The notes beneath the pieces are model-generated. The model was not told where the DNA came from. It made no database searches and was given only the letters and a program-made list of their open reading frames with translations. Shown here piece after piece: positions 27,480 through 35,952 of a DNA stretch of 36,420 bases. A program made the translations under genes and the position numbers. The stretch is taken from contig QCHC01000006.1 in the NCBI GenBank assembly GCA_003279765.1, positions 1 to 36,420 on the forward strand, read 5' to 3'. Source of the DNA: Pelagibacteraceae bacterium AG-390-M19 (GTDB lineage: Bacteria > Pseudomonadota > Alphaproteobacteria > Pelagibacterales > Pelagibacteraceae). Within the stretch, counting starts at the first letter, position 1; every line of letters starts with the position of its first letter.

Positions 27480-27513
27480 ATAAATGTTTTACTTATCTAG
27501 ATTTTTAATACAA
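27480..27513. promoter_or_regulatory. galU/panC divergent junction
   Basis: If panC began at its first in-frame ATG (27484), only 4 bp would separate it from galU. TATAAA at 27479-27484 is a good -10 for the plus strand and would start RNA near 27491, downstream of that ATG; this fits the later panC start at 27514. A matching -35 would fall inside galU and is weak. Confidence 0.3.
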
Positions 27514-28329
27514 ATGAAAATTTTATTAAATAATAATTCATTATTTAAATCTTTAAGGCCTTTTAATGATATTGGCTTTGTTCCTACAATGGGAAGTATA
27601 CATGAAGGTCATTTATCACTTATTGATAGATCAAATCGAACTTGCAAAAAGACAATAGTAAGTATTTTTGTTAACCCTAAACAATTTAATAATAAAAAAG
27701 ATTTTAAGAATTATCCCACAAATATTAATAAGGATATTAAAATTTTAAAAAAGAGTAAAAAAGTAGATTTCTTATACATCCCAAAATTCAAAGATATTTA
27801 CAATAATAATAAAAAATCGAACATAAAAATTACAAAAAAAGACAAAATTTTATGTGCCAAATATAGAAAAGGCCATTTTGAGGGAGTATTAGATGTTATG
27901 GAAAGATTAACTAATTTAGTAAATCCAAAAAAAATATTTATGGGTAAAAAAGATTATCAACAATACTTCTTGATAAAAAATTATCTAAAAAATAAATATA
28001 AAACCTCTATTGTTCCATGCAAAACGATTAGAGATATAAATAAAATATCTTTGTCTTCAAGAAATAATCATTTGGATTTAAATGGAATTAAAAAAGCAAG
28101 TTTTCTAAGTAAAAGTTTATTTAGATTAAAAAAAAATTTAGTAAATAAAAAAAAAATAAAACAAAAATTAAGAATTCAAATTAAATATTTTGAGAAATTA
28201 TTAAAAATTAAAATTGAATACCTAGAATTAAGATCTATCAAAAATCTTAAAATATCAAATACTGTCAGAGGCTCTCGTTTATTTGTTGCTTATTATATTG
28301 ATAACGTAAGGTTAATTGATAACTTTTAA
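27514..28329 (+). CDS. panC: Pantothenate synthetase
   Basis: PanC joins pantoate and beta-alanine with ATP to make pantothenate (coenzyme A precursor). From the ATG at 27514 the protein has 271 residues: FVPTMGSIHEGHLSLIDRS near the start contains the HIGH-like nucleotide motif; VSIFVNPKQFN, MGKKDYQQYF and LSSRNNHL match the conserved ATP and pantoate sites. I prefer 27514 because it places VPTMG at residue 23, as in the family; the upstream ATG at 27484 adds ten residues and would overlap the likely -10. The protein has about 50 lysines, concentrated in the C-terminal half. Its stop overlaps the mgtE stop by 4 nt on the other strand. No panB is nearby. Confidence 0.92.
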   Translation: MKILLNNNSLFKSLRPFNDIGFVPTMGSIHEGHLSLIDRSNRTCKKTIVSIFVNPKQFNNKKDFKNYPTNINKDIKILKKSKKVDFLYIPKFKDIYNNNKKSNIKITKKDKILCAKYRKGHFEGVLDVMERLTNLVNPKKIFMGKKDYQQYFLIKNYLKNKYKTSIVPCKTIRDINKISLSSRNNHLDLNGIKKASFLSKSLFRLKKNLVNKKKIKQKLRIQIKYFEKLLKIKIEYLELRSIKNLKISNTVRGSRLFVAYYIDNVRLIDNF

Positions 28330-29699
28330 AGAAAATAAGCCCCAACGCCCAAAAAGGAGACAAAACCTATTACATCAGTAATAGTTGTAACAAAAACACT
28401 TGATGCAATTGCGGGATCAATATTCATTTTTTTCAAAGTGAAAGGAACAAGGATACCAAACAATCCAGCTATAATCATTGTAAGCACCATTGATATAGAA
28501 ATTATTATTGAAAGAATACTATCTTGAAACCAAATTTGAACTATTAAAGCACTTATAGCAGCAAATATAATTCCATTTAATATACCAATTGAAAATTCTT
28601 TAAAAACATTTGATGAAAAATTATTTTGGGTTAAGTCATTTGTTGCAATTGTTCTGACTGTAACAGCTAATGTTTGCATTCCTGCATTACCACCCATAGA
28701 AGCAACAATAGGCATCAGGAAAGCAAGAACAACCATCTGCTCAATAGTTGCTCCAAATAGGCTAATACACCAAGTAGCCAGAAAAGCTGTAAATAAATTT
28801 AGTAAAAGCCAGTTAAATCTTCTTTTAGTTTTTGTAACGACGCCATCAGTAATTTCCTCATCACCTACACCTGCAAGTCTTAATGCATCTTCTTCAGCCT
28901 CTTCTTTTAGGACTGTAAGAACATCATCGTTCATGATCATTCCTACCAATTTATTATTTTTATCAATTACTGCTGCTGAATTTAGATTATAATTTTCAAA
29001 TAGGTTGGCCACTTCCTCTTTATCCATATCTACTGGCACTAATAATTGAGACTCGGACATGATACTTGCCATTTTTGTATCTCTTGGTGAAGTGAGCACT
29101 CTTGATGATGGAACTGTTCCAATAGGTTTAAATTCTTCATTAACAATAAAAATTTCCAAAAATTCTTCAGGTAGGTCTTTATTTTCTCTTAAATAGTCAA
29201 TTGTTTGACCCACAGACCAGTTGCTTGGTATAGCTGTAAACTCACGTTGCATAAGTCTAGCTGCAGTATCTTCTGGATAGCTTAGACTTTCTAGAAGAGC
29301 AAATCTGTCTTTGGGTGGTAATGAGCTTAAAATGGTATTCTTGTCTTCTTCAGGTACATTTTCTAAAATCGAAATAGCATCATCTGACTCTAAATTTGTA
29401 AGAATGGTTACAATTGAATCTGAAGATAAATATTTAATTATTTCAGCTTGTATAGACTCGTTTAATTCTACAAAAACCTCTGCATCAATATTAAAGTTAT
29501 TTAATTTAATTAAACTTTCTCTATCTCCGATGCTTAAGTGTTCAATTATATCTGCTGCATCAGCTGGATGCATTTCATTAAATGAGTCGTTAATAAATTT
29601 TGCGTCGCTGTTAGCTATTTTAGAGGTAACAACTCTTAAATATTCTTTATTGAATTCAAAATTTACTTTTTTATCTTTAGTTTTTTTAATTAAAGACAT
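28326..29699 (-). CDS. mgtE: Magnesium transporter MgtE
   Basis: MgtE is a homodimeric Mg2+ channel gated by cytoplasmic Mg2+. The 457-residue protein has the MgtE N domain (about 20-135) with MHPADAADIIEHL and LESDDAISILENV, two CBS domains (about 140-265), and a five-helix membrane part (about 290-457) with the pore motif MGGNAGMQ (335-342) and the conserved TTITDVIGF near the end. Length is typical. The gene is single, opposite to panC (stops overlap by 4 nt) and divergent from lipB. The 60-bp upstream spacer is too short for an M-box riboswitch. Confidence 0.95.
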   Translation of the reverse strand: MSLIKKTKDKKVNFEFNKEYLRVVTSKIANSDAKFINDSFNEMHPADAADIIEHLSIGDRESLIKLNNFNIDAEVFVELNESIQAEIIKYLSSDSIVTILTNLESDDAISILENVPEEDKNTILSSLPPKDRFALLESLSYPEDTAARLMQREFTAIPSNWSVGQTIDYLRENKDLPEEFLEIFIVNEEFKPIGTVPSSRVLTSPRDTKMASIMSESQLLVPVDMDKEEVANLFENYNLNSAAVIDKNNKLVGMIMNDDVLTVLKEEAEEDALRLAGVGDEEITDGVVTKTKRRFNWLLLNLFTAFLATWCISLFGATIEQMVVLAFLMPIVASMGGNAGMQTLAVTVRTIATNDLTQNNFSSNVFKEFSIGILNGIIFAAISALIVQIWFQDSILSIIISISMVLTMIIAGLFGILVPFTLKKMNIDPAIASSVFVTTITDVIGFVSFLGVGAYFL

Positions 29700-29718
29700 A
29701 AATGTACCTATAATTTAG

Positions 29719-29746
29719 TTGTGCACTATTAATACATAATTAAAAT
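29719..29746 (+). promoter_or_regulatory. lipB: Candidate lipB promoter
   Basis: TTGTGC (29719-29724) and TAAAAT (29741-29746) are 16 nt apart in the 61-bp spacer between mgtE and lipB, which would give a leader of only about 8 nt. On the minus strand TTGTAA and TAATAG form a similar weak pair that could serve mgtE. These are pattern matches only, in very AT-rich DNA. Confidence 0.3.
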
Positions 29747-29760
29747 ATTACAAATTTTAA

Positions 29761-30378
29761 ATGGATATAGAGATCAAAAAGTCAATAAAACCGGTAAATT
29801 ATTTTGAGGCAATTGATGTATTAGAGTCTAGATTAAATAATATTTCAGTTAATAAAGAAAAAGAATTAATTTGGATTTTGGAGCATCCTGAAATTTTTAC
29901 CGCAGGAACCTCGTACAAAGAAAGTGAAATAATTGATAAATCAATTGATCTATTGAAAACAAACAGAGGTGGAAAAATTACATACCATGGTCCAGGTCAA
30001 TTAATTTGTTATTTTGTTATTGATCTGAGAAAAAAAAAAGACATTAGAAAATTTATTACAATTATTGAAAATACAATTATTCAAAGTTTAAAAAAATATA
30101 ATATTAAAACATTTCCTGATAAAGAAAATATTGGTATTTGGTATGAAGATAAAAATGAAATTCAAAAAATTGCTGCAATAGGAATTAGAGTAAGAAAATG
30201 GATTGCATATCATGGATTTGCAATAAATGTTGATAACAATTTAGAAAATTATAAAAAAATAGTGCCTTGTGGAATTACAGATAAAGGTGTCACAAATTTA
30301 AAAAAAATTCAAAATCAAGATTATTCAAACTTGACCAATGAAATTATCAAAAATTTTATTTCAAATTTGAAAATCTAA
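29761..30378 (+). CDS. lipB: Octanoyl-ACP:protein octanoyltransferase
   Basis: LipB moves octanoyl from acyl carrier protein to lipoyl domains of enzymes such as pyruvate dehydrogenase and the glycine cleavage H protein. The 205-residue protein has [14 protein letters not shown] (38-51), [16 protein letters not shown] (69-84), KIAAIGIR with Lys136, HGFAINV (151-157) and VPCGI with the acyl-carrying Cys170. Both catalytic residues are present. lipA is not in this window. The 3' end overlaps that of rluC by 23 nt on the opposite strand. Confidence 0.95.
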   Translation: MDIEIKKSIKPVNYFEAIDVLESRLNNISVNKEKELIWILEHPEIFTAGTSYKESEIIDKSIDLLKTNRGGKITYHGPGQLICYFVIDLRKKKDIRKFITIIENTIIQSLKKYNIKTFPDKENIGIWYEDKNEIQKIAAIGIRVRKWIAYHGFAINVDNNLENYKKIVPCGITDKGVTNLKKIQNQDYSNLTNEIIKNFISNLKI

Positions 30379-31273
30379 GTCTTTTTGATTTTAACAATTT
30401 TTTAAAATACTCTGGTAATAAAGCAGAATAAGTATGTTTCATATCATTAATTTTAAATTTAATTTCATAGGAGTGAAGCATGAGATTTTTATTTATACCT
30501 TTGTCTGAGTTAGATAGTTTGTATTTAGTATCACCAAATATAGGATTTCCAATTGCAAAAAGTTGTTTACGTAACTGATGTTTTCTTCCTGTTATTGGTT
30601 TTAACTCCAATAGAGATGCTTCAGAATTTTTATCTATTACCTTGAATATAGTTTTTGCTTTTTCTACTAACTTTTTATTTCCATCGTATCTTATTAAGTC
30701 ATCATCCCAAACTCCTGAGTTTTTATTAATTTCTCCTTGGCATATAGCAAGATAAGTTTTGTGAACTTTTCTTAACCTAAATAATGATGTTAGTAACTGT
30801 GCGCTCTCTCTATTTTTTGCCATTATAAATACACCAGATGTATCTTTGTCTAATCTATGTACTGAATAAGGTTTTGTTCCTTTAAAAATTTCACTCTTTG
30901 CAAAAATATCAACTAAATTTTTTTTAGATTTTGTACCGCCTTGTACCGATATTCCTGATGCTTTATTTAATACAACAAAATTATCATTATCATCAATTAT
31001 TTGATCTTCGTTTGATTTAATTATTTCTTTAGTTGGTAAAAATTTTATTTTTTTTTGCTCTACTCTTTCTTTAAATTCAATATTAAATATATTTACCTTA
31101 TCTCCTTTTTTAATTTTGTGAGAACTTTTAACTTTTTTTTTGTTAATTTTAATCTTTCCAGTCCTAAGATATTTTTCAATTAAACTTTGAGGTATTTTTC
31201 CAATATTTAATCTCATCCATCTATCAATACGCATATCATTACACGTTGAATCAACGATGTAAGACTTATTCAT
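30356..31273 (-). CDS. rluC: RluA-family 23S rRNA pseudouridine synthase (RluC-like)
   Basis: The 305-residue protein has an N-terminal S4 RNA-binding domain (about 14-70, RIDRWMR and KIKKGDKV) and a catalytic domain with [13 protein letters not shown] and the signature [10 protein letters not shown], where Asp142 is the catalytic aspartate. [22 protein letters not shown] is the second family block. This is the RluA/C/D group; the S4 domain and [14 protein letters not shown] resemble RluC, which modifies U955, U2504 and U2580 of 23S rRNA in E. coli. The exact target cannot be read from sequence. It follows rplQ by 10 nt and may be co-transcribed with the ribosomal operon. Confidence 0.85.
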   Translation of the reverse strand: MNKSYIVDSTCNDMRIDRWMRLNIGKIPQSLIEKYLRTGKIKINKKKVKSSHKIKKGDKVNIFNIEFKERVEQKKIKFLPTKEIIKSNEDQIIDDNDNFVVLNKASGISVQGGTKSKKNLVDIFAKSEIFKGTKPYSVHRLDKDTSGVFIMAKNRESAQLLTSLFRLRKVHKTYLAICQGEINKNSGVWDDDLIRYDGNKKLVEKAKTIFKVIDKNSEASLLELKPITGRKHQLRKQLFAIGNPIFGDTKYKLSNSDKGINKNLMLHSYEIKFKINDMKHTYSALLPEYFKKLLKSKRLRFSNLK

Positions 31274-31283
31274 GACTTGAGAT

Positions 31284-31727
31284 TTAAGCTGTAGCTTGTT
31301 TATTATCTTCTGTTTTTGGAGCTTCTTTTGATGTATCTTTTTTCTTCTTATCTACTCTTCTGGCCTCAACATCTCTATCTACAAATTCTATAATTGCCAT
31401 TGGAGCATTATCGCCATATCTAAAACCTGCTTTAATAATTCTTGTATATCCACCTTTTCTATTTGAATATCTTTTAGAAAGAGTTTTTTTTACTTTATTA
31501 GCTGATTTAATATCTTGCAGTTGAGATACGAGCATTTTTGTAGTTTGTAATGTATCTTTTTTTCCTAAAGTAATAATTTTGTCAGCTTGGGGCCTTAAGA
31601 ACTTTGCTTTTGGAAGTGTGGTCTTAATCTGCTCGTATTTTATTAAAGAATTTAACATATTCTTTAATAGAGCTTTTCTGTGCTCAGAGGTTCTATTTAG
31701 TTTTTTGTTGGCTAAGCCGTGTCTCAT
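31284..31727 (-). CDS. rplQ: 50S ribosomal protein L17
   Basis: L17 is a large-subunit protein near the polypeptide exit tunnel. The 147-residue protein begins [20 protein letters not shown], the family signature, with ALLKNMLNSLIKYEQIKTT following; the core ends around FVDRD. About 25 residues of Lys/Glu-rich tail (DKKKKDTSKE... ending QATA) extend the C-terminus, as is frequent in alphaproteobacteria. It is coupled to rpoA by TAATG. Confidence 0.97.
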   Translation of the reverse strand: MRHGLANKKLNRTSEHRKALLKNMLNSLIKYEQIKTTLPKAKFLRPQADKIITLGKKDTLQTTKMLVSQLQDIKSANKVKKTLSKRYSNRKGGYTRIIKAGFRYGDNAPMAIIEFVDRDVEARRVDKKKKDTSKEAPKTEDNKQATA

Positions 31728-32755
31728 TAAATTGCTTCCTCTAATTTTTTAGACATTTCTGCAATATTATCAGGTGGCCAGTTAGGTATTTCCATGCCTA
31801 AATACAGAGACATTCCAGTCAGAACTTCTTTAATCTCGTTTAAAGATTTTCTACCAAAATTTGGGGTTCTTAACATTTCACCCTCAGATTTTTGAACTAA
31901 ATCACCAATATAAATTATATTGTCATTTTTTAAGCAATTCATTGATCTAACAGATAGCTCTAGTTCATCAACTTTTCTTAATAAATTCTTATTAAATTCA
32001 GGTTCAGATGAAACTTCTTTTACTGGAGCTTCAACTGGCTCATCAAAATTAACAAACATTTTTAACTGGTCTTGAAAAATCCTAGCAGAATACGCAACAG
32101 CATCTTCTGCAGAAATTGAACCATTAGTCTCTACTTCCATTGTTAATTTATCATAATCAAGAGCCTTACCTTCTCTTGCTGTGCTAACAGAATAAGAAAC
32201 TTTTTTTACTGGGCTATACAATGAGTCAATGGCAATTAAACCTAATGGTGGCTCCTCTGGTTTATTTAGCTCAGCTGGAACATAACCTTTTCCAGTGTTT
32301 ACATTCATTTCCATGTGAAAAGTAGTATTTTCATCTAAGTTACAAATTACTAACTCAGGATTTAATATTTCTACATCAGTCACAGGAGCAATGTCTGAAG
32401 CTTTTATTTCACCTGGACCTTTTGCATCTAAAACTAGTTTTTTTGTACCTTCGGAATTACATTTTAAGGCTAATGATTTAACATTTAATACTATATCTGT
32501 TACGTCCTCTCTTACACCCTTAATTGATGTAAACTCATGTAGAACACCATCTATTTGGATTGAAGTAACTGCAGCGCCTCTAATTGAAGAAAGTAAAATT
32601 CTTCTTAAAGAGTTTCCTAAAGTTAAACCGTATCCCTTTTCTAAAGGCTCTGCTATAATCTTAGCATGAGTTAGGTCATCACTAATTTGAACATCTAACT
32701 TAGATGGTTTAATCAAAGATTTCCAATTTTTAATATTAACGTTTTCTACTTCCAT
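31727..32755 (-). CDS. rpoA: RNA polymerase alpha subunit
   Basis: RpoA dimerises to nucleate RNA polymerase assembly and binds UP elements and activators. The 342-residue protein has the N-terminal domain with [20 protein letters not shown] (about 36-55), [15 protein letters not shown] and [14 protein letters not shown], then a linker and C-terminal domain (about 260-330) with [20 protein letters not shown] and [14 protein letters not shown]. Length is typical. It is the third gene of rpsM-rpsK-rpoA-rplQ, overlapping rpsK by one base. Confidence 0.98.
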   Translation of the reverse strand: MEVENVNIKNWKSLIKPSKLDVQISDDLTHAKIIAEPLEKGYGLTLGNSLRRILLSSIRGAAVTSIQIDGVLHEFTSIKGVREDVTDIVLNVKSLALKCNSEGTKKLVLDAKGPGEIKASDIAPVTDVEILNPELVICNLDENTTFHMEMNVNTGKGYVPAELNKPEEPPLGLIAIDSLYSPVKKVSYSVSTAREGKALDYDKLTMEVETNGSISAEDAVAYSARIFQDQLKMFVNFDEPVEAPVKEVSSEPEFNKNLLRKVDELELSVRSMNCLKNDNIIYIGDLVQKSEGEMLRTPNFGRKSLNEIKEVLTGMSLYLGMEIPNWPPDNIAEMSKKLEEAI

Positions 32756-33204
32756 TAAACTCTCCTTTTTTTTGGTGGTCTAGTTCCGTTATGAGGCATT
32801 GGTGTTGTGTCTTTAATAGACAAAATTTTAAAACCTCTTGCTTGTAAAGCTCTTAATGCTGTTTCTCTGCCTGAGCCTGGACCTTTTACTTCAACAGATA
32901 AAGTTTTCATTCCATACTCTAGTGCTTTTGAAGCTGCAGAGTCTGCTGCTATTTGAGCTGCATAAGGTGTAGATTTTCTAGATCCTTTAAACCCCTTCTG
33001 TCCTGCAGATGCCCAAGATATTACGTTTCCATTTGTATCAGCGATTGAAATTATTGTGTTATTAAATGTTGATTGCACATAAGCAATTCCATTTAAAATA
33101 TTTTTTTTAATTTTTTTCTTTTTTGAATAAGAACTCTTTGCACTTTTTTTAGAGGATTTTTCTACCTTCTGATCTTTATTGTCAGTTTTTTCAGTTTTTG
33201 CCAT
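32755..33204 (-). CDS. rpsK: 30S ribosomal protein S11, N-terminally extended
   Basis: S11 lies on the platform of the small subunit near the mRNA exit. The core starts around residue 34 with [20 protein letters not shown] and contains [22 protein letters not shown] and a C-terminal [14 protein letters not shown]. The 149 residues exceed the usual about 129 by a 20-residue, Lys/Ser-rich, charged N-terminal extension. The ATG is clear and no better-placed internal start was found. It starts 2 nt after rpsM. Confidence 0.97.
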   Translation of the reverse strand: MAKTEKTDNKDQKVEKSSKKSAKSSYSKKKKIKKNILNGIAYVQSTFNNTIISIADTNGNVISWASAGQKGFKGSRKSTPYAAQIAADSAASKALEYGMKTLSVEVKGPGSGRETALRALQARGFKILSIKDTTPMPHNGTRPPKKRRV

Positions 33205-33206
33205 TA

Positions 33207-33590
33207 TTATTTTTTAGTTGGTGTTAGTTTCTTCCCTGCAATTGCAATTGCTTTTCCTTTTCTTGTTCTTGCATTACATCTAGTTCTTTGGCCTCTTACA
33301 GGTAATTTTTTTCTATGTCTTGTTCCTCTATAGCATGCAAGATCTATTAATCTTTTAATACTTAAAGAATAATCTCTTCTAAGATCTCCTTCGACTTTAA
33401 AATTTTGATCAATGTATTCTCTGATTTTTAAAATTTCATCATCGGTTAGCTCATTCACTCTTTTAGCTCTTGGAATTTCTAGAGAAGAACAAATTTGTTG
33501 AGAAAATTTATCTCCTATTCCGTAAATATATGTAAGTCCAATGTGGACAAGTTTATTTTGTGGAATGTTTATACCTGCGATACGAGCCAT
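33207..33590 (-). CDS. rpsM: 30S ribosomal protein S13
   Basis: S13 in the small-subunit head contacts the P-site tRNA and the large subunit. The 127-residue protein has [20 protein letters not shown], the helix-two-turn-helix part [32 protein letters not shown] and a basic tail. It is the first gene of the alpha operon segment and follows a good promoter between adk and itself. Confidence 0.98.
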   Translation of the reverse strand: MARIAGINIPQNKLVHIGLTYIYGIGDKFSQQICSSLEIPRAKRVNELTDDEILKIREYIDQNFKVEGDLRRDYSLSIKRLIDLACYRGTRHRKKLPVRGQRTRCNARTRKGKAIAIAGKKLTPTKK

Positions 33591-33613
33591 AATTTTTGTG
33601 ATAAATTGTGCCT

Positions 33614-33641
33614 TTTATATAAGAAGATTAATCAAAGTCAA
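33614..33641 (-). promoter_or_regulatory. Promoter of rpsM-rpsK-rpoA-rplQ
   Basis: On the minus strand TTGACT (33636-33641) and TATAAA (33614-33619) lie 16 nt apart, close to the sigma70 consensus. The pair falls in the 55-bp gap after adk, the largest gap in this ribosomal block, and would start RNA about 16-18 nt before the rpsM ATG. It would let the rpsM-rpoA segment be transcribed independently of the upstream spc operon. Confidence 0.6.
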
Positions 33642-33645
33642 CGGC

Positions 33646-34209
33646 TTAAACATTTATATAAGTGTCTATTTTCCTTGTTATTTCGTCTATTTCTAAGCTT
33701 CCATCAATTTCAATAAAATTTGGTTTCTCTGAGTAGTAATTCAAAACTGGTTCTGTTGTGATCATGTATGTATCGAAACGTTTTAGTATAGTGTTTGTTT
33801 CATCATCCGATCTATTTTCAATAATTTTTCTTTTCTCCAACCTTTTTACTACCGTCTCTTTACCAACTTTAAGATATAATATTAGATCTATCTTTTGGTT
33901 TGATGCTTCAAGTAAAGAATCTAAATTTTTTGCTTGGCTCAAAGATCTGGGGTATCCATCAAATATTAATTTATTCTTTTTTTGAGGGTCTGAAACTAAA
34001 TTTTCAATAAGTTTATTTACTATTTCATCACTTACAAATTTTCCATTTTTCATGTCATTAGTAATAGTCTTACCAATATCTGAATTTTTATATATTTCAT
34101 CTCTCAAAATATCACCTGTTGAAATTTGAAAGGAATTTAATTTTTTAACTAAATATTTAGACTGAGTACCTTTTCCAGCACCAGGCGGTCCAAATAAAAT
34201 TATGTTCAC
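33646..34209 (-). CDS. adk: Adenylate kinase, short-lid form
   Basis: Adk interconverts 2 ADP with ATP and AMP. The 187-residue protein has the P-loop GPPGAGKGT (7-15), STGDILRDEI (30-39), FDGYPRSLSQA (83-93) and KRLEKRKIIENRSDDETNTI (about 122-141). The LID is the short form (about 187 residues instead of 214), without zinc-lid cysteines. It begins with a GTG at 34207-34209 directly after the secY stop. Location after secY is standard for bacteria. Confidence 0.97.
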   Translation of the reverse strand: MNIILFGPPGAGKGTQSKYLVKKLNSFQISTGDILRDEIYKNSDIGKTITNDMKNGKFVSDEIVNKLIENLVSDPQKKNKLIFDGYPRSLSQAKNLDSLLEASNQKIDLILYLKVGKETVVKRLEKRKIIENRSDDETNTILKRFDTYMITTEPVLNYYSEKPNFIEIDGSLEIDEITRKIDTYINV

Positions 34210-35490
34210 TTACTTTCCGAATTTAGTTTTTTTAATTAGTTGTTCGTATTGAGAGCTCATTAATCTTGTTTGAATTTGAGTTACAGTATCAATAGCAACG
34301 ACAACAACAATTAAAATAGATGCACCGCCCAAATAAAAAGGAATTGGATAATTGGCTATTAAAAATTCTGGCATTAAACACACAAGTGTTAAATATAGAG
34401 CACCTATGGTGGTAAGTTTAGTTGAAATATTATCTATGTATAAAGCTGTACTTTCACCAGGTCTAATCCCTGGAACAAAGCCACCATATTTTCTCAAATT
34501 TTCTGCTGTTTCAGTTGGATTAAATGTAATCGATGTATAAAAAAATGTAAAAAATATTATACCGGATGCATATAACAACATGTATAAAGGCTGACCTTGA
34601 GTGAAATAAGAACTTAAGTTTAAAAAAGTTTCATTGTTTGAAAAAGAAAAATTTGAAAAAGTTACTGGTAATAGCAATAAAGCAGAGGCAAAGATTGCAG
34701 GTATTACACCTGCTTGATTAATTTTTAATGGCAAATGAGAAGACTCTCCACCATACATTTTGTTTCCCATTTGTCTTTTGGGATAATTTATAAGAATTTT
34801 TCTTAATGCTCTCTCCATAAAAACAACAAATAAAATAGTTAATATTAAAAGAACAAAAATTGCTAAGATCATGAATGTTGATACAGCACCTGTTCTACCA
34901 AGTTCAAAAGTTGTAACTAAAGCTCTAGGTATTTCAGCTACAATACCAGCAAAAATAATTAAAGAAATTCCATTTCCAATTCCTCTTTGAGTGATTTGTT
35001 CTCCTAACCACATAAGAAATACTGTACCAGCAACAATTGTTGTTACTGTAGTTATTTTAAAAAATATCCCTGGATTAATTACCAAATCTGCAGAAGATTC
35101 TAAACCAACAGACAAACCATAGCCTTGAACTGTTGCAAGTAAAACTGTTCCATATCTTGTTATCTGGGTAATTTTTGCTCTACCAGTTTCACCTTGAGCT
35201 TTTAAATTCTTAAAATAATCCGAAACTCCTGTTAGCAACTGAACTATGATAGCTGATGATATGTATGGCATTATACCAAGAGCGAAGATGGCCATTCTGC
35301 TCACGGCGCCTCCTGCAAAAACATTAAACATACCAAGTAATCCTTTTTGATTACCATCCATCATGATTTTTAACTGTTCTGGGTCAATTCCAGGTAAAGG
35401 AACAAATGTACCAAATCTATATACAGCAAGAATTGCTATGGTAAATATAATCCTATTTCTAAGATCATTTGTTGAAGATGATGCACTCAT
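34210..35490 (-). CDS. secY: Protein translocase subunit SecY
   Basis: SecY is the pore of the Sec translocon. The 426-residue protein begins SSSTNDLRNRIIFTIAILAVY, has about ten membrane spans, GIMPYISSAIIVQLL, YPKRQMGNKMYGGESSHLPL in the ribosome-binding loop and LRKYGGFVPGIRPGEST toward the C-terminus. Length is typical (430-445). It follows rplO by 9 nt and precedes adk with no gap; TAA abuts the GTG. Confidence 0.98.
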   Translation of the reverse strand: MSASSSTNDLRNRIIFTIAILAVYRFGTFVPLPGIDPEQLKIMMDGNQKGLLGMFNVFAGGAVSRMAIFALGIMPYISSAIIVQLLTGVSDYFKNLKAQGETGRAKITQITRYGTVLLATVQGYGLSVGLESSADLVINPGIFFKITTVTTIVAGTVFLMWLGEQITQRGIGNGISLIIFAGIVAEIPRALVTTFELGRTGAVSTFMILAIFVLLILTILFVVFMERALRKILINYPKRQMGNKMYGGESSHLPLKINQAGVIPAIFASALLLLPVTFSNFSFSNNETFLNLSSYFTQGQPLYMLLYASGIIFFTFFYTSITFNPTETAENLRKYGGFVPGIRPGESTALYIDNISTKLTTIGALYLTLVCLMPEFLIANYPIPFYLGGASILIVVVVAIDTVTQIQTRLMSSQYEQLIKKTKFGK

Positions 35491-35499
35491 TTAAACAAA

Positions 35500-35952
35500 T
35501 TATTTTTTTAATTGAATAGATCCACCAATTTTTTCTAGTTTTTCTATTGCTGATTTTGATGCTAAGTCTGCCTCAATATTAATTTTATCCTTTAACTCTC
35601 CAGTACCTAAAATTTTTAATTTTGAGGAGTTTTTATTAATTAATTTTAATTTTTTTAAGGATGAAGAATTTAGCACTTCATTTGGATTTATATTTTTTTT
35701 ATCAATATAAGACTGAATTTTTTCTAAGTTTAAAATTGCAATGTTTTCCCTCGAAATTGGATTAAAACCTCTTTTTGGTAATCTTCTGTATAAAGGCATT
35801 TGTCCACCTTCAAAACTTTTTATTGCTACACCAGATCTAGATTTTTGACCTTTAACACCTCTCCCAGATGTTTTGCCTTTTCCTGATCCTATACCTCTTC
35901 CAACTCTGATTTTAGTTTTGTTAATTTTCTGTCGTGTATTTAATGTAATCAT
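35500..35952 (-). CDS. rplO: 50S ribosomal protein L15
   Basis: L15 is a large-subunit assembly protein. The 150-residue product has RVGRGIGSGKGKTSGRGVKGQKSR (shown in two parts: RVGRGIGSGKGKTSGRG, VKGQKSR), then GFEGGQMPLYRRLPKRGFNP with one substitution (KSFEGGQ), and a C-terminal GIKILGTGELK-like block. It shares one base with the rpsE TAA (TAATG at 35950-35954), so rpmD (L30), which usually lies between the two genes, is absent. Confidence 0.97.
   Translation of the reverse strand: MITLNTRQKINKTKIRVGRGIGSGKGKTSGRGVKGQKSRSGVAIKSFEGGQMPLYRRLPKRGFNPISRENIAILNLEKIQSYIDKKNINPNEVLNSSSLKKLKLINKNSSKLKILGTGELKDKINIEADLASKSAIEKLEKIGGSIQLKK

Noticed and set aside
25369..28329. ugd-galU-panC as horizontally acquired DNA because of high lysine content
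   Set aside because: pyrE, trhO and the nuclease genes have similar AT and lysine bias, so composition alone does not set this block apart.
29700..29760. Mg2+-sensing riboswitch (M-box) upstream of mgtE
   Set aside because: The spacer is 61 bp, far shorter than an M-box, and no paired stems were seen.
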